A stretch of 64,000 nt of DNA from Neptuniibacter sp048548695 (GTDB lineage Bacteria > Pseudomonadota > Gammaproteobacteria > Pseudomonadales > Balneatricaceae), in the NCBI RefSeq assembly GCF_048548695.1, contig NZ_JBLYIF010000003.1. One strand, written 5' to 3'. The translations under genes were made by a program, and so were the position numbers. Below are positions 56,483-64,000 of this stretch, one piece after another; positions within the stretch are counted from its first letter, which is position 1, and every line of letters begins with the position of its first letter. The notes beneath the pieces are model-generated. The model saw only the letters and a program-made list of their open reading frames with translations. It made no database searches and was not told where the DNA came from.

Positions 56483-58708
56483 ATGAAAAAAATGGCAGAT
56501 AACACGCCGACATCAATTGATAGCCAAGTTATAGCCGGGTCTGCTTCACATTTTGACCCACTGCTCACGTCCTTGGTTATTCTGACCAAGTTGCATGGCA
56601 ATCCGATGAGCCCGGATAGCTTGAGTCAAGGCTTGCCCCTGGAAGGTAACCGGCTGCCGCTACATGTATTTCCGCGTGCTGCGAAACGGGCACGTCTTTC
56701 ATGCCGGTTGCTCAAGCGAGAGATTGCTGAACTCAGCCACCTGGTAACGCCCTGTATTCTGTTGCTGAAGAACGGTAACGCCTGCGTGCTGGTGGATCTG
56801 GATGAAAGCCAGCAGCGTGCTCAGGTGATTTTGCCTGAAGCGAGTGAGGCGCAGGGCCTGGAAGGTGAAGACCGCAGTCATGGTGCTACTGACATCAGCC
56901 TCGAAGAGCTGGCAGAGGATTACTCAGGCCATCTGTTGGCAGCTAAACCGGAATTCCGTTTTGAAAAGCGGGCGCAGCAGCACCTTAAACTGGACACTGA
57001 GCACTGGCTGTTCGGCACGTTGGGGCTCTCGTGGCGGATCTATCGGGATGTGATACTGGTCTCTATCCTGATTAACCTGTTTGCGCTGGTTATGCCGCTG
57101 TTTACCCGCAATATTTATGACCGCGTTGTGCCGAATAATGCCATTGAAACGCTATGGGCACTGACCATCGGTGCCATCATTATTTTCAGCTTTGATGCGC
57201 TGCTTAAAATGATGCGCAGTTATTTTATCGACCTTGCAGGGAAAAAAGCCGATCTATTGCTGTCATCAGAGCTGTTTTCCCGGGTGATGTCGATGCGGAT
57301 GGAAAAACGTCCGGCCTCGGTAGGGTCGTTTGCCCGTAACATTCAGGAGTTCGAGAGCATCAGGGACTTTGTGACCTCCCTGTCGGTTACCACGCTGGTC
57401 GATCTGCCGTTTATGCTGCTGTTTCTGGTGGTCATTGGTTTGATCGGTGGGCCTGTAGTGTGGGCACCTATTGCCGGTATTTTATTGCTGGTGCTGGTGA
57501 GTGTGCTGCTCCAGCCACTGATTAAAAATACCCTGGAAAAATCATCCCGTGCGTCTACCCAGAAAAGTGCGTTGCTGATCGAGGGGCTTAATGGCCTGGA
57601 GTCGGTGAAAACGACTGGTGCAGAAGGGCAGTTGCAATCTATCTGGGAAAATTCTGTCAGCCATATCGCCGACTGGAATATGGCGGGCCGCAAGTATTCT
57701 AATTTGGCCGGCACCCTTGCCGCTTATGTCGGGCAGCTAGTGAATATCGGCATGCTCGTAATCGGTGTCTATCTGATTGTTGCTGGCGACCTGTCGATGG
57801 GTGGGTTGATCGCCTCAGTCATGCTGTCCAGCCGGGCCATGCAGCCCATGAGCAAGCTGATCAGTTTGGCGACCCGTATTAACTCGACCCGTTCGGCGTA
57901 TCAGTCGGTTAAAAACATTATGGAAATCGAGGTGGAACGCTCGGACGATAAAAAATATGTCTATTTTCCAGAAGCGAAGGGCGATATTACGTTCGAAGAG
58001 GTTGATTTCAATTATCCGGATGCGTCATACAAGTCACTCTCCAAGGTCAGTTTTAAACTTCAGCATGGTGAAAAGCTCGGCGTCATTGGCCGGATAGGTT
58101 CAGGAAAATCAACACTGGCGCGTCTGGTGTTGGGTTTGTATCAGCCGATTGAGGGTCGGGTTGAAGTGGATGGCATTGATATCAAACAGATAAATCCTAC
58201 CGATCTTCGACGTCAGATCGGCGCAGTGAATCAGGACCAGGTGCTTTTTTATGGCACTATCCGGGACAACATTGTGATGGGCGTACCCCATGTTGAAGAT
58301 GTAGTGATTTCACGCGCGGCGGAAATGGCAGGGGTGATGGACTTTGCTGCACATCATCCAGAAGGTTTGGATATGAACGTGGGTGAACAGGGTAAGTGTC
58401 TGTCTGGTGGGCAACGGCAAGCGGTGCTGCTGGCCCGTGCCTTGTTGTTGGATCCGCCCATTCTGTTACTGGATGAACCCACCGCCAGTATGGATAACTC
58501 GACAGAGCAGCGTTTTCTGCAGCGGTTGGAAAAAATTCTGCCGGGTCGCACCCTGATTCTGGTGACCCACAAACCCAGTACTTTGCATCTGGTCGATAAA
58601 CTGATGGTACTTGATAGTGGACGTATGGTTGCCTATGGCCCGAAAGGAGAGGTCATGCAGCAGTTAACCGGGAATGGAAACTCTCAGGATGGGAAGGGGC
58701 AGGCATAA
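56483..58708 (+). CDS. Type I secretion ABC transporter ATPase/permease (LapB/RtxB-like)
   Basis: The 741-aa inner-membrane protein exports large adhesins. Residues about 25-150 form a C39-like domain without the catalytic Cys, used for substrate contact. Six transmembrane helices follow (about 185-460). The nucleotide-binding domain has GRIGSGKST (about 536), CLSGGQRQ (about 639) and LLLDEPTASMD (about 660). It lies 29 bp behind the giant adhesin and overlaps the next gene by one base (TAATG), forming an adhesin-exporter operon. A LapB-type role is inferred. Confidence 0.93.
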   Translation: MKKMADNTPTSIDSQVIAGSASHFDPLLTSLVILTKLHGNPMSPDSLSQGLPLEGNRLPLHVFPRAAKRARLSCRLLKREIAELSHLVTPCILLLKNGNACVLVDLDESQQRAQVILPEASEAQGLEGEDRSHGATDISLEELAEDYSGHLLAAKPEFRFEKRAQQHLKLDTEHWLFGTLGLSWRIYRDVILVSILINLFALVMPLFTRNIYDRVVPNNAIETLWALTIGAIIIFSFDALLKMMRSYFIDLAGKKADLLLSSELFSRVMSMRMEKRPASVGSFARNIQEFESIRDFVTSLSVTTLVDLPFMLLFLVVIGLIGGPVVWAPIAGILLLVLVSVLLQPLIKNTLEKSSRASTQKSALLIEGLNGLESVKTTGAEGQLQSIWENSVSHIADWNMAGRKYSNLAGTLAAYVGQLVNIGMLVIGVYLIVAGDLSMGGLIASVMLSSRAMQPMSKLISLATRINSTRSAYQSVKNIMEIEVERSDDKKYVYFPEAKGDITFEEVDFNYPDASYKSLSKVSFKLQHGEKLGVIGRIGSGKSTLARLVLGLYQPIEGRVEVDGIDIKQINPTDLRRQIGAVNQDQVLFYGTIRDNIVMGVPHVEDVVISRAAEMAGVMDFAAHHPEGLDMNVGEQGKCLSGGQRQAVLLARALLLDPPILLLDEPTASMDNSTEQRFLQRLEKILPGRTLILVTHKPSTLHLVDKLMVLDSGRMVAYGPKGEVMQQLTGNGNSQDGKGQA

Positions 58709-60018
58709 TGTTTAGTAAACAGTCCAAACTGCAACAAGATCTAGAGTTTACTGCTGACAAGCGCAACATGGTGCTGTTGGAAGCCCCTAAAGGGGCTCGA
58801 TCCATGGTATACGCTATTGTGGCGTTTTTTATCATTATTCTGTGCTGGTCATTGCTGGCAGAGATTGATGAAGTGCGCAAAGGTGAAGGGATAGCTGTAC
58901 CGATTCACCAGATTCAGAAAATCCAAAACCTTGAAGGGGGCATTCTTAAGTTACTGGCGGTGGAAGAGGGGGACAGGGTTATAGCGGGCCAGACACTGTT
59001 GATTCTGGACGATGCTCAGGTGGGATCCTCTGAAGAACAGATTGCGATTGAATTAAAGAGTTTACAAGCAAAAGCTGAACGCCTGAATGCTGAAATTAAT
59101 GACGTGCCGCTGAACCAAGAGGATTTCATTAAAGAATTTCCAGTCTTGGCCAGTAACGAAATTAGTCTGTTTACGTCCAAGCAGGAAAAATTGAACCAAG
59201 ATCTGGCCGTGCTACAGTCTAAACTTGAGCAAAAATCAAACGAAATTACCGAACTTGAAGGTCAGGTGAGAAATGGTAAGCGACAGTTATCACTGGCCAA
59301 TCAGGAACTGAAAATGATTTCTGATCTTCGGGACTCGGGTGCTGTTTCAGAAATAGAAATTATTCGTGCGCAGGAAAAGTCGACGGATATAAAAAAAGAG
59401 TTTCAAAGTGCGGAGTCGCGACTGAAGCGTGTTCAGGAAGAAAAGAACGAAATTCGACAAACGATTGAGCAAACCCGTAACGACTATACCAATGAAGCCC
59501 TGAAAGAGCGTGATGAGGTGTTGTTACGGGTCAACAAACTTCAGGCGCAGCAGACTGGGGTAAAGGATAAACAAGACCGCACTACAATGTCATCGCCACT
59601 GGATGGCATTGTGAAGAAGATTAACGTTAATACCATTGGTGGCGTGATTCAGCCTGGCATGACCGTGATAGAAATCGTTCCTTTTGGTGACAAGTTACTG
59701 GTTGAAACGAAAATTCGGCCTAAGGATATTGGTTTTATCCATCCGGGCATGAAAGCCAAGGTTAAATTCTCCGCTTATGACTTCGCAACCTATGGCGGCA
59801 TGGATGGTCAGGTCAGCCAGGTTTCTGCTGATGCGATAACCAATGAGAAAGGGGAGTCGTACTTTTTGGTGAAGGTTGAAACCGACAGGGCTTATCTGGG
59901 CAGTGTGGATAATAAACTTCCCGTCATTCCTGGTATGAGAGGTGAAGTGGATATAGCAGTGGCCAAGAAATCGGTGTTTGCTTATTTCTTTAACCCCATC
60001 CTGAAAGGTACGAAGTAA
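58708..60018 (+). CDS. Type I secretion membrane fusion protein (LapC/HlyD-like)
   Basis: The 436-aa protein has one N-terminal helix (about residues 32-52), a lipoyl half-motif (IQNLEGGILKLLAVEEGDRVIAGQTLL), a long periplasmic coiled coil (about 100-285) and a C-terminal beta domain (MSSPLDGIVKKINVNTIGGVI...). It links the inner-membrane ATPase to an outer-membrane TolC-type channel. That channel gene is missing here; the only candidate is the remnant at 41.2-41.55 kb. It is the last gene of the operon. Confidence 0.94.
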   Translation: MFSKQSKLQQDLEFTADKRNMVLLEAPKGARSMVYAIVAFFIIILCWSLLAEIDEVRKGEGIAVPIHQIQKIQNLEGGILKLLAVEEGDRVIAGQTLLILDDAQVGSSEEQIAIELKSLQAKAERLNAEINDVPLNQEDFIKEFPVLASNEISLFTSKQEKLNQDLAVLQSKLEQKSNEITELEGQVRNGKRQLSLANQELKMISDLRDSGAVSEIEIIRAQEKSTDIKKEFQSAESRLKRVQEEKNEIRQTIEQTRNDYTNEALKERDEVLLRVNKLQAQQTGVKDKQDRTTMSSPLDGIVKKINVNTIGGVIQPGMTVIEIVPFGDKLLVETKIRPKDIGFIHPGMKAKVKFSAYDFATYGGMDGQVSQVSADAITNEKGESYFLVKVETDRAYLGSVDNKLPVIPGMRGEVDIAVAKKSVFAYFFNPILKGTK

Positions 60019-60040
60019 GTTTTCAGCTGACCTGACTAAT

Positions 60041-60092
60041 AAAACCTCGAACGGCACGCGGCAACGCCCGGTTGTGTCATTCGAGGTTTTTT
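60041..60092 (+). terminator. Terminator of the adhesin-secretion operon
   Basis: CCTCGAA and TTCGAGG enclose a 29-nt loop region, followed by TTTTTT, starting 22 bp after the membrane fusion gene. Confidence 0.7.
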
Positions 60093-60139
60093 ACATTATA
60101 ACAATCGGCTGAAGGGTCTTTCGGTTAGCTGTATTGATC

Positions 60140-60159
60140 ATCCGACAAGCTTGTCGGAT
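60140..60159. promoter_or_regulatory. Perfect 20-bp palindrome
   Basis: ATCCGACAAG is followed directly by its reverse complement. It lies in a 300-bp gene-free gap and is not followed by a T-run, so a protein-binding site is more likely than a terminator. Confidence 0.45.
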
Positions 60160-60314
60160 CTGCATAATCGGTTCTGTGTGCGTTACTAGCGACGGGCGAC
60201 GGCAATGTTAAGGTTCTGCTTTGCAACGTGTTCAGATAATTACTGTATACGCAGTATTGACTGCGATCATCGCTCAGTTTCACCAAACGATGATGCTGTG
60301 TCTTAACAACGAGA

Positions 60315-60665
60315 TTAGGACGTTTTTACCAGGCGAACAGAGGAATTTTTGACCATAGCTGACAGCTTTTCTGTTGCCAGATCAATATCAACACGGATTG
60401 GACGATCGGTTATCCGTCGGCCGTGACTGGCTTTAGAACCGCGCTTGGATGAGCCTGCGTGATTCAACACTTTGCTTTCGCTACTGCGGCGGTCAACAAG
60501 GCGCTTGCGCCGTTCAGGACCTGTGTACTGGTTGAAGTGATATTGAATAAACCACTCTTTTGCATGAGCCAGCGTTGGAAAATGGGCGCTGATACACTGG
60601 TTGTTGTCATCCAGCCAAAAGTAGATGACCTTGTAGTCTTCAAAATCTTTAACAAGCTTCGGCAT
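60315..60665 (-). CDS. Hypothetical protein with basic ERRKR motif
   Basis: This 116-aa protein starts with a beta-rich segment (YKVIYFWLDDNNQCISAHFPTLAHAKEWFIQY), followed by TGPERRKRLVDRRSSES and a basic tail. The ERRKRLVDRR sequence resembles the arginine linker that precedes PilZ domains in c-di-GMP proteins, but no PilZ domain follows. I do not know its function. It is alone, between the secretion operon and tRNA-Pro. Confidence 0.65.
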   Translation of the reverse strand: MPKLVKDFEDYKVIYFWLDDNNQCISAHFPTLAHAKEWFIQYHFNQYTGPERRKRLVDRRSSESKVLNHAGSSKRGSKASHGRRITDRPIRVDIDLATEKLSAMVKNSSVRLVKTS

Positions 60666-60781
60666 AATACTGCGTGATTAACCTGATATAAAACGTGGAT
60701 ATTCTATGAATGTGACAGGTGTCTGTCTTTAAGATTTTTTCTTAACTCAGAAAAATGTTCGGAGCCAATTGTCACGGAAGC

Positions 60782-60858
60782 TGGTCGGAGTGACAGGATT
60801 TGAACCTGCGACCCCTGCCTCCCGAAGACAGTACTCTACCAAGCTGAGCTACACTCCG
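60782..60858 (-). tRNA. tRNA-Pro(CGG)
   Basis: A 77-nt cloverleaf: acceptor CGGAGTG/CACTCCG, anticodon stem CTGTC/GGCAG with loop TTCGGGA (anticodon CGG), T-loop TTCAAAT and encoded CCA. Confidence 0.93.
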
Positions 60859-60945
60859 ATTGGGTGCGGATTCTATCAACCACTATAGCTAAAAGTAACC
60901 GTGTAGCGGTGGTTGCAGGAAATATATTTCCGTTACACTGGATTG

Positions 60946-61100
60946 TCAGGTAATGGGGTAACCTGTGCACACCTCACCCCAATGTCTGCCATTGACGTAT
61001 AGGGGTACTGACAGGTCGAACATCAGCTTCCAGTGTCTCTCCGGTAGGTCTGCAGCAGGAAAGCTGCTTCGTGCTGGCCGACAGATTGGTAATAGTTGTC
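60946..61100 (-). pseudogene. Methyl-accepting chemotaxis protein, C-terminal remnant
   Basis: One minus-strand frame gives HEAAFLLQTYRRDTG. After loss of about two bases near 61030 another gives LMFDLSVPLYVNGRHWG and then a stop at 60946. The combination [FL]LLQTYKRDTGE..HDLSVPIYVNGRHWG is characteristic of one family of chemotaxis receptors. The rest of 60859-61736 contains no intact gene; upstream parts of the receptor may persist in degraded form, which I could not align. Confidence 0.72.
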
Positions 61101-61736
61101 TGCAGATAACCGATTAATGCATTGTCTTGATCGACCTGTCTTATGATGTCAGAGCACAGTCTGCCAATGCGGCGAAGTCTGGCTTGAATAAGGCGTTATC
61201 GGGCGCTGCTTTGGGCTGCTGTGCTGTTTTCAGTTGGTATGTAACGGCTTGCATTCAAGCTGCAGGGTAAGGTTGTTACCTGTCAGGCTCACCGGGGGAG
61301 GTCGCGTCGACTTGTGCGCTGAAGGTCTCGATAGCCTGATTATGACCTATACCTAATGCCGTTCGTCGGGCTTTGAAACTGGTCAAACTGTATTCATTAC
61401 TGTTTGTTCAGTAAGCAGGGCAGATACACTCGCCAGCGATTCAAGAATGTCGAAGGATATTGCTGATAGATCAAGAGTGGACGACGTCATTATCTGTCTG
61501 CTCAACTGCAGAATTGATGAGGGTAGCTTGATGGGCATATCAGCGGCGTGCCGAAGCTGAACTTTAAACGCTTGTTATTGGCTTCAATCAAAGTTAAATG
61601 CAGTGGTGGTACAGCGGAGGTGGAGATGTTGTTCGATTATGTGTCTGATTTATTCATGCGGCTATTTAACAGCACGGATAGATGGAACAAAGTATAAGGA
61701 AACCGAACGGAAGTAATGGGTGAAGACTGGAGAAGA

Positions 61737-61813
<77 letters not shown>

Positions 61814-61835
61814 ACGATGTGGTGCTATGGGAAGA

Positions 61836-61909
<74 letters not shown>

Positions 61910-62004
61910 NNNNNNNNNNNNNNNNNNNNNNNNNNNNNNNNNNNNNNNNNNNNNNNNNNNNNNNNNNNNNNNNNNNNNNNNNNNNNNNNNNNNNNNNNNN
62001 NNNN
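61910..62004. other. Assembly gap (95 Ns)
   Basis: Unsequenced. It is bounded on both sides by tRNA-Pro sequence, so a tandem tRNA repeat probably broke the assembly, and the copy number is unknown. Confidence 0.99.
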
Positions 62005-62013
62005 TACACTCCG
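62005..62013 (-). tRNA. 5' end of a tRNA-Pro copy right of the gap
   Basis: TACACTCCG matches the 5' acceptor end of the preceding tRNA-Pro genes in the same orientation. It is either the rest of the second copy or the start of a further one. Confidence 0.6.
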
Positions 62014-62057
62014 ACGGCGATTTTCTTTGGTGGAAAATCATACTTTCAAAGTTTAGT

Positions 62058-62133
62058 TGGCTCCCCGAGCTGGACTCGAACCAGCGACCAATAGATTAAC
62101 AGTCTACTGCTCTACCAACTGAGCTATCGGGGA
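62058..62133 (-). tRNA. tRNA-Asn(GTT)
   Basis: A 76-nt cloverleaf: acceptor TCCCCGA/TCGGGGA, anticodon GTT in loop CTGTTAA, T-loop TTCGAGT and CCA. It heads the tRNA cluster on the minus strand. Confidence 0.94.
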
Positions 62134-62363
62134 ACACCTCGAAAGTGCGGCGTATGTTAATGAGCATTCCTAAAGCCGTCAAGGGCTTTTTGCTGAATTT
62201 TGGGGGTGTCTCGTCAGCCTCAGGAAAAAATAAAAAGTTGTTTGAAAAACAAACATAAATGTACATTTTTTGTACCGATTGTACCTCAGTACAGTAGGCG
62301 TCTTGGTTGACAGTGTTTATAACTAGTTACAACAAGTAAAACCAATGAGACAGGATTGCAGCC

Positions 62364-64000
62364 ATGAGTGTTATAGGAACCGTAACCGCCCTGACCGGTA
62401 AAGTTGTTGCTGTTAAAGCTGACGGCACCGAGCGAGTATTGGCCCTGGGTGACGAAGTGCTTGCCGACGAACTGGTAAAAGTCGGCCCGGATAGCCACAT
62501 TGAAATCTCCACGCCAAATGGCATGGTTGCTTTGGACAGCGGCCAACAGTGGCTGGTGACGTCCGAAGCTTATGCTGATCTGGAAAATTTTGATCCGGCT
62601 GATGCCATTATCCAGAGTCCTCAGGTTTTACAGGCAGCGCTGGATGCTGCAGGCAACTTGCCTGAAGCCGCACAGGCTGCAGATAACGCACAGGCAACTG
62701 AAGATCCTGCGCTGGCACTGACCGGTGAGCAGGGTTCTGATGTTGATGCCATCCAGGCAGCGATCTTGGCGGGTGAAGACCCAACAGCTGTTGCAGAAGC
62801 AACTGCTGCTGGTGAAACCGCAGCAGGTGGTCAGGAAGATAACGGGACATCGACTGTTGTTATCAGCCGTACTGGCGAAGAAGTCACACCGGATGCAGGT
62901 TTTGGCACCACGCCAGAGTCCTACAGCTTTACTACGCCAGAAGAAGAAGAGTTTGGCCTCATTCTGCCGACTGTCAGCGTAGAGGTTGAAGTCGAAGTTG
63001 AAGTTGAGGGCCCGGTAGATCCTGAGCAGCCAGAAGTGCCGGATACACCAAATGAAGCGCACCCTGTCCTTGTCAGCGGCAACAATATCCTGATTCTGGA
63101 AGGTTCCGACGCGCCAGAAACCAACGAAGTGACTTTTAACTTGGTGCTTAGCGAGCCTTTCGCTGACGATGTAATCGTGACGTACCAGTTAAACAGCGGC
63201 ACCGCTACTTATGGTGAAGACTGGACGAATGGTGATAATCCAGACCATATCTATACAGTGACCATTCCTGCGGGTGAAACCAGCTTCCCGGTTACCATTA
63301 ACATTGTTGAAGATAAATTGGTTGAGGGTGATGAGACTCTCACCATTAAACTGCTGAGTGCCGACAATGCGGATATTAACCCTGCGTCCGACACCGGCAC
63401 AGTCACTATTTATGATGACGATACTGCGCCAGTGGCGAATGATGACGCGAATAGTATTACTGACGGTGAAGAAATCAGCTATACCGTTTCCGGTAATGTA
63501 CTGGATAATGATACCGATGAAGATGGCGATGCTGACCCAGGCAATGGCCTCTTGTCAGTGGTTGATGCGCCGGTTGTAGTAGGGCATGAATATGGCACCC
63601 TGACTATTCAGGCTGATGGTAGCTATGACTTTACCTTGAATGCAGCTGGCATTGAGGCACTGATTGCCCTGACAGATGATCAGTCAGCTGAAGTGACGTT
63701 TGATGATGCTTACCAGGTTACCGATGGGGTTAACCCTGGCTCCATGGCTGATGTCACTATTACCCTGAATGGTATCGGCACCGATGCGCTGGTAACAGAT
63801 GATGCGCAAGCGGTGACCGAGGACGCTGACGATCCGACTCTGAGTGTTAGTGGTCAGGTATCAGTTGATGACAGCGATGCAGGCGAAGATGCCTTTGATA
63901 ACAGCACTCTGAGCTTCGGCACCCGTACCAACTCTGATCCATCCGACCTGGATGCAACCCAGCTGGGTACGCTGACACTGGATGATGACCAGGGTAACTA
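62364..64000 (+). CDS. LapA-like adhesin, N-terminal part (runs off the window)
   Basis: The open frame of at least 545 codons begins MSVIGTVTALTGKVVAVKADG. This is a LapA-type retention module (residues 1 to about 60: LALGDEVLADELVKVGPDSHIEI). Two TAAG motifs at residues 147-150 and 152-155 match the di-alanine site cut by LapG proteases. A glutamate/valine-rich linker (about 205-220) leads to a Calx-beta domain (about 235-350, ILILEGSDAPETNEVTFNLVLSEPF) and then VCBS/cadherin-like repeats with VANDDA and NVLDNDTDEDGD. The protein is probably exported by the type I system upstream and tethered at the cell surface until cleaved. The C-terminus is not seen. Confidence 0.92.
   Translation, partial: MSVIGTVTALTGKVVAVKADGTERVLALGDEVLADELVKVGPDSHIEISTPNGMVALDSGQQWLVTSEAYADLENFDPADAIIQSPQVLQAALDAAGNLPEAAQAADNAQATEDPALALTGEQGSDVDAIQAAILAGEDPTAVAEATAAGETAAGGQEDNGTSTVVISRTGEEVTPDAGFGTTPESYSFTTPEEEEFGLILPTVSVEVEVEVEVEGPVDPEQPEVPDTPNEAHPVLVSGNNILILEGSDAPETNEVTFNLVLSEPFADDVIVTYQLNSGTATYGEDWTNGDNPDHIYTVTIPAGETSFPVTINIVEDKLVEGDETLTIKLLSADNADINPASDTGTVTIYDDDTAPVANDDANSITDGEEISYTVSGNVLDNDTDEDGDADPGNGLLSVVDAPVVVGHEYGTLTIQADGSYDFTLNAAGIEALIALTDDQSAEVTFDDAYQVTDGVNPGSMADVTITLNGIGTDALVTDDAQAVTEDADDPTLSVSGQVSVDDSDAGEDAFDNSTLSFGTRTNSDPSDLDATQLGTLTLDDDQGN

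Overview
This window is a typical chromosome segment of a marine-type gammaproteobacterium. The gene set (dnaX-ybaB-recR-rnd-ycgL-ycgN, prc, rpsA, pyrC, a btu cluster under a cobalamin riboswitch, FadL-like porin) and the protein sequences resemble Oceanospirillales/Pseudomonadales relatives. I cannot name the genus from the sequence alone. A run of 95 Ns at 61910-62004 shows that this is a draft scaffold.

Layout. 1-3.4 kb: start of a YeeE/YedE transporter, a FadL-family porin, and a cysteine synthase fused to a glutaredoxin domain. 3.5-9.4 kb: an AT-rich island of about 5.9 kb inserted in a tRNA-Val(GAC) gene. It is bounded by 39-bp direct repeats and has phased short repeats at its ends. 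It carries a small excisionase-like gene, no integrase, and a tightly overlapping four-gene operon: D12-class adenine methylase, calcineurin-like phosphoesterase, P-loop ATPase, and a 300-aa protein of unknown family. This operon is the best candidate here for an undescribed (probably anti-phage) system. 9.6-18.3 kb: SHOCT and STAS-like genes, the B12 uptake cluster (riboswitch, btuB, btuF, btuC, btuD, a TonB-like protein), then pyrC. 18.4-30.2 kb: a solute-binding lipoprotein paired with a membrane GGDEF/EAL protein, the dnaX-recR block with an E. coli-like -1 frameshift cassette inside dnaX, rnd-ycgL-ycgN, and an ammonium transporter fused to PAS-GGDEF-EAL. 30.4-33.0 kb: a decayed copy of the rpsA 3' end, then a run of small same-strand genes separated by attC-like sites, which looks like an integrase-less gene cassette cluster. 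33.4-43.5 kb: housekeeping genes (DUF302, rpsA, prc, FKBP, M18 aminopeptidase, aminotransferase plus omega-amidase) and a broken TolC-family gene.

43.9-64 kb is a surface adhesion region. It holds a 4197-aa VCBS-repeat protein followed by its type I secretion ATPase and membrane fusion protein. After a tRNA cluster (Pro-CGG, Pro-TGG copies, Asn) with a chemotaxis receptor remnant, a second large adhesin begins. That second protein has a LapA-like N-terminal module and two TAAG motifs of the kind LapG proteases cut, and it runs off the window. Three c-di-GMP/adhesion themes coincide here: two GGDEF-EAL proteins with periplasmic or transporter inputs, a Lap-like secretion system, and adhesins whose release could be controlled by c-di-GMP. 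No LapD or LapG gene is in the window, and the only TolC-like sequence is a remnant.
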